DNA from: Takakia lepidozioides
Taxonomy: Eukaryota > Streptophyta > Takakiopsida > Takakiales > Takakiaceae
DNA: 64,000 bases
Direction: 5' to 3'
Assembly: GCA_030704615.1 (NCBI GenBank)
Contig: CM060731.1
Span: forward strand, 63,220,756 to 63,284,755
Shown piece after piece: positions 35,218-45,979 of this stretch. The notes below the pieces were generated by a model. It did not search any database and was not told the DNA's origin. It worked only from the letters and a program-made list of their open reading frames with translations. The position numbers and the translations under genes are program-made. Each line of letters starts with the position of its first letter. Position 1 is the stretch's first letter.

Positions 35218-35366
35218 TTATACAGTGGCCTGCTCAAGAGGCGATGGGGCCTCCTTATTAACCGATGCCGAACCCTGGAGCAGAGGGTCAAGGGGCATTG
35301 GGCGTAGATGCTGTAGCAACTGGTTGGCCAGCACAAGTGCAACCATAGCCTCCACCATCGGCACAG
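35218..35366 (-). pseudogene. orphan last exon of chorismate synthase
   Basis: Chorismate synthase makes chorismate, the last shikimate-pathway step in plastids. After an acceptor (GAGACAG|CT) the exon encodes AVPMVEAMVALVLANQLLQH and a 28-residue tail to a TAA, 48 complete codons in all. AVPMVEAMVALVL is the conserved C-terminal helix of plant chorismate synthases, and the tail length also fits. No other exon of the gene (for example the RHDPC or SSGG regions) was found upstream on the minus strand to 37.1 kb, so this is an isolated gene fragment. Confidence 0.7.
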
Positions 35367-37132
35367 CTGTCTCAACCCCACCAAACAACATGTCAGCCCT
35401 CCCAGATTGCCCAATGTCAACCACCTCAAGGAATTAGAAGGAACTAAACAAGGCAAAGAAGCGATTGGACGAAGAGGATGGGCAATTTGCTAAAACCTGT
35501 ACACCTGTAAGAAAAGGCAAACACTCGATGTGCTCATCAGTCTGTTGTACTACAATCAATTTGATGTGTCAAAGATGTCATGCCTACTGGAGCATTCCTG
35601 TCGAATTAATCAAGAGCTTGAAGAAACTTGCTCAATGGCTCTTGAGCAGCAAAGACAGCAAGTAGGTGAACTAGAAATTACAAGATCTGGGGTTTTGTCT
35701 AAGGCACAAGAAACCACTCACAGTAAAGAATCAGTTAATGATAAGAATAAAATGTTGCAACGACTTTTAAGTTTGGACCTGATCATTCTTCAAACCCTTG
35801 GCAACATCACTCCCTATCTCCACATTGTTATTTTTGGAGAAGTTAATGGCTCCTGGCTATGTAATAAGCAGGGTATACAGTATAATGGCTAATGTATAAG
35901 CAAGGTAACATTCATTGCCAGGATGGTGAAGCCTGGTCCGTCTCTAACACATCAGATTGCTTCCGCAGTAGTCCCCTACTTGTGGTGTACCAAAGAATGA
36001 TGGGAATTGGGACCAGATACTAGAACAACAAATGCTTTTGTAAGAGCTAGACTACAAAATTCCATCCACACCCAAACTCATACTGTAAGCTACAAGGAAT
36101 ATATATACTGGAAGGTGGACACCTTTGTGCCTTTGTGACACCAATCAGTGGATAGAACCCACAACCAATTCGGAGGACATCCGGTTGAAGAGACACACCT
36201 TAGGTTCACAGAATTATACACAAGGCTGGGTGTTCTGGATACACAATGTCAAGAAGATTTAATGTTGGAGCCACTGCAACTAGATTCTACAGTATCATCA
36301 TCTTTTGGTTTAAGTATCACACAACCGGAAATGATAAAAAATTCTCTTCACCTGAATCTCCTGGAGCCTGTTTAATTCGTTTTGGTTATAGCTTTGATGT
36401 GGCTTTCTCTTGATCTGCTTGGTAAGGTTGCTAGCGATCCCCAGCAGATGCAAGATGTGCTTAAAATGCAAAAGTCGTGTGAGATCGGCAAGCTCTAGTA
36501 GAGCATGTGAAGGTGGTGTAAGGTACTTCTATCATGAGCTTGATTGGATTTTATCGTGCAAATGTTGCAGAGCATTAGAAGTTGTACTTTGTCCTGGATC
36601 TCCACCAAGTTGGGTGAATTAGGGTGTGCAGACCATTTTAATAACGTGTTGTCTATCAACTTAAATACTGTGCAGCAGGGTATAGTGGGAGCAATGGTGA
36701 AACGCCTCGCACCAATGCTCGACATATGGGCAAAGCTGGTGATAAGGTGGAGGGGCTGTGGAGGTGAACAAAGGAGAAACATGAATACTTATTCTCTGTA
36801 GCTTAAGGTTACTGAGTATAAATGAATCGTAGCAACAACAGAAGTGCCATCCAGACATGTCACACAACTCAGAGAATCCTTTTTGTGCAAGTTGCATACA
36901 TTGCTGACAAGAGTGCAAACTTTTTTGATATTGAGGTAACAATAGTTTGACTTTAATTTCACTCTAATGGCAATTTCTCCCTCCCTCTCTCTTTCTGGGT
37001 CTATGGCCACAAGGCTATGGCAAACTCTCTTTCTCTACCTTGTCTGCTGAGCCATCCTGACTGCCCGTAAAGTAAAGCAGAAGCAATCAACCCCCCTGGG
37101 GCTATTACACAATCTGAATAGTTGGCATGAAG
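35367..37132. other. unassigned, some plus-strand coding-like segments
   Basis: Plus-strand frames at 35530-35760 (helical: RINQELEETCSMALEQQRQQ), 36190-36375 and 36544-36800 look protein-like but do not join into a recognised gene. They may be fragments of one decayed gene. No function is assigned. Confidence 0.25.
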
Positions 37133-39593
37133 TCAACTTCTTGTGGTTGCTGCTGATACTGAGAGTTCATCCTCCTCTTTGTAGGAGAGACTGCGGGCTG
37201 TCTCAAAAAAGTGGGCGACACTATCTTCCGGAGTGCCAACAAGCACACCGTGCCCCAGGTTCAGGATATGACCTTGGTTTCCTGCCTTGCGCACCACGCT
37301 GCCATGCATCAATCAACCAGCCAAAGTCAACCCACATTATGAGAGAGAGAGAAAGAGAGAGGAATCACATGTACTTATAAGCTCTAGGATATGGCATCAA
37401 GTAGATGCCTTTCCCTGTCGTTTGATAACAATTTAGTGAGGAGCTGCCTTAGCCTCCCCGTCACAGATTACTTGCAAGATTCGATGAAGCTGGTGACAAA
37501 CACGACATGCAAGTGGAGGTAGAGGAAGGAGATATTCCTTCACCATGGGATTTACTGCAGAGGGAAAAATGACAGTCCTTCAAGCTCATGTGATGAACTT
37601 GTTTACATGGAGTACCACCATAGACTATAGAGTGACACAAGTGAGAGCAGAGGGTCAGTCTGTCCTCTGGATTCTCAATCAACTGGAAGAAGACATCGAA
37701 CCCAGTGGCAGAACTTGAGGGAGGCCAGATTCAGAGAGGAAGGGAATATTCTTGATAATGCCAGATCCACACCATTTGCACAACAAGCTGCTATCAGATT
37801 TATGATTCAATTTGAACTATGACCTTCATAACCTCCAGAATGAACACACTGACATTACCCTCTTGCTAAGAAGGATTCAAGAAAGGAACCTTTCAATGGC
37901 GTCCGTGACTGCAGAAAGAGGAGCAAAGAGGACAGCAGGGTCAACGTTCCCTTGCACAGCCATGGAGTCTCCTAAACGCTTACGCCCGTCTGCCATATCT
38001 ACAGTCCAGTCGAGCCCAATAACATCCACCCCAGTGTCTTGCATCCTCTCAAGCAAGCCACCATTCCCATTTGCATACAGCACCAATGGCAACCCAGGAC
38101 ACGCCTCTCTCACCCTGGCCACCAGCTGTTCACAGTTTTGCCAAAGTAGGTTAACACGTAAATAGTCGGGGGAAGGTAAGAGCAAAGACCAAAACCTTGG
38201 GTAGAATAATTTGCTGATATATGCATGTATCCACAAGTACAGATCAATTACCACTTCCCTTCACCAATTAACACCATGTGTATGACATTCACTAAAGACA
38301 TGAGACTGATCAGAGATGCACACCTGCTGAATGTATGGTTTTGACCAGCGATCCCATTGATCAGGAGTAAGTTGGCCACCCCAGGAATCAAAGATTTGGA
38401 TACACTGAGCACCTGCCCTGACTTGAAAAATGACATACTCCGCAATGGCTTGTGCCAGATGTGACAATATTGATTGCAGCAGAGCAGGCCCCTGATGTGT
38501 CATAGTCTTGATTTTCGTATATGTGCGGGTTGTTCCACCTTCCACAATGTAGGTAGCTAATGTCCATGGAGACCCCACAAACCCTAGCACAGCTGCTTTA
38601 TCACCTACCTGCACAAGAAGGATCATACATTCGCTAGATCAAGTTTTTCTCTCCAAGCACAGCAGGAACAGACATTACTGCCGACATGTAGGTAGTGCCT
38701 AATTCTCACGGGCATTTCATTTGCAGCAGTGGATTCAGGATAGAGTCACACCTCATCACGCAAAATTTTCAATGACTCCCCCACGAAATGCAATTTGTCC
38801 AGCTCAATCGTGTGTAATCCCCGGAGTCCTTCCTCTGACCTGATTGGCGACTCAAGAATTGGTCCCTTCACCTCGTCGATCTCAAATGGTATGCCAATAG
38901 CTGGAAGAGGTGTGAGGATATCAGAAAAGATAATGACACCATCGGGCCTGAAGGCCTTCCAAGGTTGCAATGAGATCTGTACAATCAAGTCTGTTTGCTC
39001 TGACCGCTCCCTGAAGGAAGGAAAGCTCTCTGCAAGCTTGCGGTAGGATGCCATGTAGCGCCCGGCCTGGCGCATCATCCATGCTGGGGGTCGTTCTACT
39101 TTCTCCCCCCTTGCGGCCCTCACTAGCAAGGGCTCTGCCATCCATCAATAACCAGCCTTTGGCATAAAAGTTGTTAGTCTGGTTCCAAAAGCTTGCAGGG
39201 AACTGTGCAAACAGAGTAAAATCACACTATGTTACAGTCTCCCTCCCCCTGAGATCTTCCAGGAGTGACAGTCAATGATGGGCATCTTCATACCACACTG
39301 CTAAAAGCATATCTCACTCCACCATTGCCATATACAAGAAGCAAACAATGTCTGCAGGACAGTAACGCACCCAACGCATCTAACGTAGATTGAATGCAGT
39401 TGGACGTTCCTGGCTCCGCTGCAGCTCGTGCTGTTGCCCCGATTGCGCTTTTCCTTCTGCTGGCAAATTCTCCCTTCGTGTTTCGTTGATGTGAATGCTT
39501 TGTGGCAGTACATACCACAGAAACGCCAAAGAGAACTCCAACTTTGTTGACGGTATATTTATTACTGTTAAAGAGCGAGTGAGAAAAACTCAT
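37133..39593 (-). CDS. HEME: uroporphyrinogen decarboxylase, plastid type, 5 exons
   Basis: Decarboxylates the four acetate groups of uroporphyrinogen III to give coproporphyrinogen III in plastid heme and chlorophyll synthesis. Exons in transcript order: 39593-39371, 39134-38752, 38608-38324, 38125-37890, 37298-37133. All have AG/GT borders, phases agree and the sum is 1293 nt (430 aa plus stop). Residues 1-74 are a Ser/Thr/Ala/Lys-rich transit peptide. Signature 1, [14 protein letters not shown], starts at Arg89. Next come [10 protein letters not shown] (catalytic Asp region), signature 2 [51 protein letters not shown] and the end block [16 protein letters not shown]. An in-frame ATG at 39141 straddles the exon 2 acceptor and is not the start in this model. 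The exact Met of exon 1 is less certain than the rest. Nothing is missing. Confidence 0.92.
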
Positions 39594-41154
39594 CCGTGAA
39601 GGTCCAGTGTGAACAGTTGCAGCGTGGTGGCATAGCCCATTGCGCTTCTGCAACAAATGTCTGTGTCCCACTAACTCCATCTCCGATATGTGGGTCTTTG
39701 TGGTGCCCGGTGCTGGCCTGGCACCAGTGCGCACAAGAGACTGAGCTGGGCTTGCCCACACTTCTCTGCATGAACTCCCAGGCTTATCCCGGATTCGAAG
39801 TTGCCGCAGTGATTTGAAATTCCAACGATTTTTTTCGGAGTTGCAAAGATCATCCCACCCCCTATCTCGACACAACGGGATTTGTCTACGATGAATGCGA
39901 TGTTCCGTCTCAAGGTGACTGCGACAACATATGTGTTATTACCACGTACATTTAACCATGTCACCTCAACGAGATTGTGCAGGCTCAAAGATCGATCTAA
40001 AACTTTAAAGTTTGTTGTGAGCAATGAGCGTGGCAATACCGTCTTGCGAGAGATTGCACATGGTGCAGCAGATTAAGCGCCCGCTGAATGGGGCATCCAC
40101 CTTGGCCGAGTTCCTTGCAGGTGGTGGCTATGGCGCCTCCCAAGCAATCAAAGGAAGCAGTGAAAGGTTAAGAAACTAAACTCTTTCTGGTGATTGAAAG
40201 TACACAATATTTGATGAATAAGTGGATTGGGTAGTGTTGTCTTGAAGATGGAATTCCTAAACCCATGACCTCCTAAAACAACGCGGTTTCAGAGCTACAT
40301 AACTAAATAGTAGCCCCTGTACACTTTGTGTGCTCCTCTGGATTTTGCAAATGAAATTGCTTTGAGACTTGTCAACAGTTTCAAGCCATTTGGGGGGCAT
40401 TGCACAGTAATACAGGACGAGGTTTATGGACAGGCGGATGACCATGGAGGCTACCTGACAGGGGAGAAAAATGAGTGACAATGCCTATGCAAGTTAATAT
40501 CTGTCAGAGAAGTTGCTGTCAAAGGGGAATATCCAAAAATCCAAAATACATACAGGAGAAGCGTGAATATTTTTCAAACCCCAGTCAATGGTGGGACAAT
40601 CAACACAATAAGGTGAATACTGTTACTTTATAGCAAAAGTGATTGAATAACTTTAGTGCACAGCCCCCACCCTCTATCTTTTCTCTCCCTCTATGTGCCC
40701 TTTCTCCTCCAATACTGTGAATGGCAGTGCCATCTGTCACATCTAGAGGCTAGGGAGCAGGGCTGGAACAACCTCATACTTTCTAGTACTCAAGTAATGC
40801 CAGCATGTTCATATACTGAATTTCTTGTGACTGGAAACCCACATGTATGACATCTCTTGCAACCTACAGGGCCAGAGGAACCTGCATGCTTTACAGAGGA
40901 TTATTGTGAAGGGACAGAGGTATGGTGATGCAATGGTAACTACAATCTCTCATTTTCTGCAATTCAATGTGAGGTGCAACTGGGGTAACCACAGCCACAT
41001 GTGTCACGATGTAAGGTGGAAGTCATTGTGGCCTACTTCTCTGTTTGACATGGCCATTGCTTGCAAGGACACATGTAGACACACTGTCTCTCTCTCTCCC
41101 TCACACACACACACACACACAAGGTTGATCTGGAGTCTAAGGTTGTTTCCATGA
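39594..41154. other. mostly no gene; possible LINE relic (minus) near 40.2-40.5 kb and a (CA)n run
   Basis: At 40480-40260 (minus) the frame reads RLSINLVLYYCAMPPKWLET, followed by a CK..Q stretch, which resembles the region downstream of RT in plant LINEs, but the match is weak. A (CA)n microsatellite lies at about 41101-41121. Otherwise nothing is supported. Confidence 0.3.
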
Positions 41155-42230
41155 AGGCCAAGCTGGCTTTCGGAGAAACAGGGGCTGCGTTGATTATATC
41201 TTCACTCTAAGCCAGATTATCCAGGGAGGGAAAAAAGAAGGGAAACCCACTTTTGTCTTTTTCTTGGATGTCAAAAAGGCAGAGATGGTCTATGGCTTCG
41301 ACTCTGGTTGTCTGGGATCAAGGGGAAGATGTGGAGAGTGGTATAACTTGTATGCTCATACCAAAAGCTGTGTCACTGTTAATGGACAGAAGTCTAACTT
41401 CTTTGACATAGACCCAGGTGTAGCTCAAGGATGTACCCTCTCCCCTCTGCTTTCAATGTTTTCATCAATCAACTACTCGAGGATGTGGAAAGTGAGGGAT
41501 TTGGGTTAAGGGTGGGTGATGCCACCATACCAGCCCTTATGTTTGCAGATGACTTCGCAGGCATAGGAGAGTCTCCATCCAATCTTCAGGAGTTGATTGA
41601 TTGCGCGAAGAGATACTTTGACGTTTGGGGGCTAGAGGCTGACGTCAGTAAATGAGCAGTGGTGGCATTCTACGACCGTGGGGAGGGAGGAGGCGACCTC
41701 AAGTGGCAGTGGGGAAGCCAAGAGATCGCTGTCCTCCCTTCCTACACTAACCCTGTAATAGGGAAGTGCATATACAGAAAGTTGTTCAATCTGGCAAGCG
41801 CAAAGTTGGGTCTCACAAAAAATTTCCACTGCAGAGGGATCAACTCTGAAGTAAAAGAAAACCTTGCTTTGCTGCGTTATTAGGCCTACCTCGGAGTACG
41901 CATCTGATTTGTGGGTTGATAACACCAACCAGGGTAAGTCTCTAGAATCCATTCAAGTGGGGTTGCTCGGATCAATTGTTTGTTTCAAGGTAAGTCAATA
42001 CTACCGGTGTCAGCCCCTTACAAAGGTAGCTCAAGCATCATTACATTGTGCCTAGAGCTTCATACCTCAGCATTGCAAATGCAGACCTCCCAGGATTCCG
42101 ATCTTTCTCTGTTTCTGGCTTCGCTCTTTGTCTTCTATTCTTTCTTATTTCTTGCTTCCTTTTTGTCCCATAAGCTCTTTGAGCTTTCTGCGGACGTTAT
42201 ATTGTACCATTTCATGTCATTTCTATGTTC
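41155..42230 (+). mobile_element. LINE copy with reverse transcriptase remnants and complete 3' end
   Basis: Plus-strand frames give, with frameshifts, QAGFRRNRGCVDYIFTL, KSCVTVNGQKSNFFDID, GVAQGCTLSPLL, FNVFINQLLEDVESEGFGLR and PALMFADDFAGIGES (the FADD polymerase active site), then VIRPTSEYASDLWVDNTNQG. The 3' end (42166-42222) has CCCATAAGCTCTTTGAGCTTTC followed by TATTGTACCATTTCATGTCATTTC. The same 3' end is found at 44409 (minus) and 54300 (plus), so it marks the true end of the family. The tail is built of ATTTC-like repeats, not poly(A). The copy is dead by frameshifts. Confidence 0.85.
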
Positions 42231-42652
42231 TGCTAAATACTGTTAGTATAATCTTTATCATGGAAGACAGCGAGCCACCCGTGGCATATTCCAGGGAGGA
42301 GAGTTCTGATATTTTCAAAGAAAGGGATAGTAATTTCTGTCCTTAGCAGAAAAGTTGTATGTTACTGGGTGCATATGGTATTCCACTTTTTAGACGTTTA
42401 TGTTTTGTCAGTGTGACAGTGAACACAGTCGTCAGAAGTGGTGCTTGGTAGCCTGCATGAAAGGGCAGTAACGGTATTGCATGTAGTGTCTATGGTATTT
42501 TTGGTGCCAACTGTGCACCTCCCTTCTGTGATGTGGAAGGGTTACCAACACAGAATGAGCCTGTCTTCATAAAGAGATCTTTGGTGTAGGTTGCAGCTTG
42601 GAGACATTCAAGTGGATTTGAGTGTCAAGGTTTGAAGTAAAAGCTTGCAACA
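42231..42652. other. no gene recognised
   Basis: Nothing supported between the LINE 3' end and the PPR pseudogene. Confidence 0.4.
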
Positions 42653-45470
42653 TGCAGGATGGCAGGTTTGAATCAGGCCACTCCCCCACCATGACCACCA
42701 CTTTTGAAAAAGGGCCAAGAGAGGGAGTCAACAAGAACTCTTCTCTCTCTTGTGGAGATATCAGGACAACATGTAAGACAGAACAACTGAAAGTGGTGCT
42801 GCGAATTTTGAGCCAAGGAGGCATGTCTGCAGACTCCAATACTTGCATCTTTTGCAGGATGCAACAAGATCAAAGGCCTAACAGAGGGAAAGCAGGTCCA
42901 CTCCCCCATTCTCCTAAGTGAATACAAACCAAACATCTTTCTACTCAATGCCCTTGTAAACATGTATGTGAAGTGAAGTATGGTGCACGTCCGATGTTCG
43001 ACAATTTGCCTGAACGAGATGTCTTTATCTGGACTCTAATGATAGAAGGATATGCCAAGCATGGGTATGGTAGGGAGGCCTTAGAGATCTACGAGAAAAT
43101 GATACGGACAGAAGTGATGACCAACAGGGTCACATTCATTTGTGTCCTCAAGGCGTGTGCAGCCATGGGTTCTCTGGAAAAGGGCCAAGTGTTCCGTGCT
43201 GACATCAGCAAAGCTGAAGTTTCACCAGATATCATTTTGGAGGATACTCTCGTTAACATGTATGGCAAATGTGGGAGTGTCAAGCATGCGCGTCAAGTGT
43301 TCCATAACATGGCTAAGCGAGATGTGGTGTCCTGGAACACAATGCTTGCAGGACATGCTCAGCATGGGTGTAGTTGGGAGGCTTTTGAGACCTACGAGCA
43401 AATGACATGGGAAGGGATGATGCCCAACAAGGTCATGTTTGTTTGTGTCCTGAATGCCTGTGCTAGCCTGGGAGCCCCAGAAAAGGGCAAGGATGTCCAT
43501 GCTGACATCATAAAAGCTGGAATTGCGCCAAAATCTTGAACTTCATGTGCATCCTTTAGGCTCCCACATTGGCATACGTGTTGACAAGGGCAGTCTCCAG
43601 AATGATATTATGGCGAAACGAAATGTGGTCTCATGGAGCTCAATTATAGCAGGATATGCCCAGCATGGGTATGGCATTGAAGCCCTGCAACTATTTGAAG
43701 AATGCAACAGGAAGGCTTGAAGCTGGATGTAGTATCATGGAGTGCATTGATCACAGGATATGCTCAGAATGGGTGTGGTAGGGAGGCTTTTGAAAAGGGG
43801 AAAGAGGTCCATGCTGACATCATCAAAGCTGGAAGTACACAACATGTCATTCTGGAGACTGCCCTTGCTGACATGTATTGCCAAATGCAGGAGCATCGAG
43901 GATGCATGTCAAGTGTTTGGTAATATGGTCGAAGGAAATGTGGTCTCATGGAACACGATGATCTCAGGATATGCTCAACACGGGTGTGGTATGGAAGCCC
44001 TGCAACTATTTGAAGAAATGCAGCAGGAAGGCTTGAAACCAGACAGGCATCACTCGCTGCTTGTAGCCATGTGGGTTTGGTGGATGAAGGGTGTTGCTAC
44101 TTTCATTCCATATGTCAAGATCGTGGCCTCACTCCTACAGTGGAGCATTTTGGCTGCATGGTGGACCTTCTTGGCCGAGCTGGGCGATTGCATGAGGCAG
44201 AGGATTTACTTAACAACATGCCAGTGGAACCAGATGTTGCTGTGTGGAGGGCCTTACTTGGTGCCTGCAGAGTTCATGGCAACATGGAGGTGGCAGAACG
44301 TGCAGCAAATGCCTTCTCAGGAGTGATCCACAGGATGCTCTACAACTTATGTGCTGCTATCAAATATATATGCTGCAGCTGGCAGGTGGGACAATACTGC
44401 AAGGGTGAAGTGAAATGAAATGGGACTTTATAACATCCGCCGAAAGCTCAAAGAGCTTATGGGAGAAAATGGAAAAAACAAGAGAGAGGAAACAAAGCCA
44501 GAGCCAAAAAACAGCCCAAAAGAAAACTGCTCAAGGGAATGTCTAAGGGTCAAGGCCTCGTGTAGGTAAGCTTCCAAGCATTTCTGATCCTCATAGTGGA
44601 AGACTTCAGTGAGAGATTGAGTTCCACGGAATTGATAGTATCATAATATAGAGGGCAATAAAAGAAGTGTTCTTCAGTTTTAATTTCCTGGTTGCACCCG
44701 GTGCAAGCTGGGCATAGGCGATCCTCCCGCTGCAGGTTTTCCATCTACCAGTCTCTATCCGTAGATTGTGGGACCCACCCTGGACCGCCCCAATGCCCTC
44801 AGGAGGGAAGGAGATAAAGGCATCAAAAGGTAATTGGGCCGCAAGACTCTATCATCACACCGAACCAAGAATGTCTCTCGATAGAAATGGAGTTTTGTTG
44901 TGAGATTGGGTAGCTTCCAAGTTCTCTTGACATGTAGTTCCATAAGTTCCCTTCTAATGAGTCTGTTGCGATCGTGTTTGGATGTGAGAAAAATGATGAA
45001 GGACAAAGGTGTCAGAAAGGACCCAGGTTGCTCATCCATTGAGGTCAACAATCAGGTGCATATATTCCTTGCCGATGACAAAGTGCATGCACAAATTGGA
45101 GAAATTGTTAGAGTTGAAAAGGTTGTCTGGGCAGATGAAGGAAGCTCGGTACATGCCTGACACACGTTTGCTATTGCAGGATGTGGAGGATGAGCAAAAA
45201 GAATTTTCTCTTGCCCACCATAGTGAGAAGCTGGCCATTGTTTTTGGGCTCATCAGCACAACCCCTCGAACATCTTTCCACATCATCAAGAATCTTCGAG
45301 TCTGTGGGTGACTGCCACATGGCCACCAAGTTCATCTCAAAGATTGTGGGGCGAGCAATCATTGTACGGGATGCCACCGCTTTCACCACTTCCAAGATGG
45401 GGTTTGTTCTTGGGATTACCGGTGAGACAAGAAAGATGTATGAAAAGAAATGTCCCTGTAAATGTGGGGG
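42653..45470 (+). pseudogene. PPR-DYW editing-factor pseudogene split by a LINE
   Basis: A full-length architecture can be followed. The N-terminal region (LRILSQGGMSADSNT) is homologous to the PPR gene at 21 kb. PPR repeats follow ([104 protein letters not shown]). After the LINE at 44409-44983 comes the E region (RKMMKDKGVRKDPGCSSIEV), then RLSGQMKEARYMPDTRLLLQ, HHSEKLAIVFGLIS and a decayed DYW end (NLRVCG, IIVRDA, FHHFQDGVCS) to about 45440. There are at least six frameshifts outside the LINE. The ancestor was probably an organellar RNA-editing factor; this copy cannot work. Confidence 0.85.
44409..44983 (-). mobile_element. 5'-truncated LINE inserted in the PPR-DYW pseudogene
   Basis: The minus strand encodes a C-terminal LINE segment ending in a zinc-knuckle-like block (LCPACTGCNQEIKTEEHFFY) and finishes with CCCATAAGCTCTTTGAGCTTTCGG, then ATTTCATTTCACT. 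The flanks share GTGA at 44405-44408 and 44984-44987. Dropping the insert and one GTGA rejoins the PPR codons in frame (ARVRKMMKD). The length is 575 bp. Confidence 0.85.
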
Positions 45471-45489
45471 TGGAAATGTCCATCTATTC

Positions 45490-45960
45490 TGATTTTTACA
45501 ACCAAAGAGCAAAGGCGAAGGACATGAACTGTCTTGGGAGTACTGTATCCTCTTTGACTTGCTCAGGGTGGAACTGCTGTGGCAGTTACAGAAAAGCAGG
45601 GGGGTTGTTGATGATGGGTTGTGCCAGGAACAGAAATAGAAATCGATCATCTTGGAGTATCTGGTATTAGGCATGCAATTCAATTGACCCCACCATCTGA
45701 CCTTGAACTCATCATGTTGACAGCTCAAGGTGGTACGCCAAACTCTAGCTGTTCTTGAGTATGCTGACAGGCTCTCTCCCTGAATGGATTCTGAAGTCTT
45801 AGCATGGTTGCATGATAGATCTGTACTCCAAGGTAGGCCTAATAACGTGGCAAAGCATGGTCCTTTTCACAGAGAACTCTAGTGGGAGTGGCCTCCATCA
45901 AAAGACAGGCAAAATTAGTGGATAGTCTATTAAAGTGACCCCTCTGACCACAATGTGCAA
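45490..45960 (-). mobile_element. LINE fragment, region after the reverse transcriptase
   Basis: The minus strand has the decayed VIRPTLEY-type segment near 45850-45790, a region matching SIQ.R.AC, and then FKVRWWGQLNCMPNTRYSKM near 45710-45650, which fits the C-terminal domain of the same LINE type. Stops and shifts are frequent. It abuts the PPR pseudogene on one side and the Gypsy-like element on the other. Confidence 0.5.
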
Positions 45961-45979
45961 CTCATTTGCAGTTGCATTA

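Noticed and set aside
39288-39875. A 195-codon minus ORF upstream of UROD as a separate gene
   Set aside because: Its lower part is the UROD transit-peptide exon and the start of the following intron. The donor at 39370-39369 gives the phase needed by exon 2.
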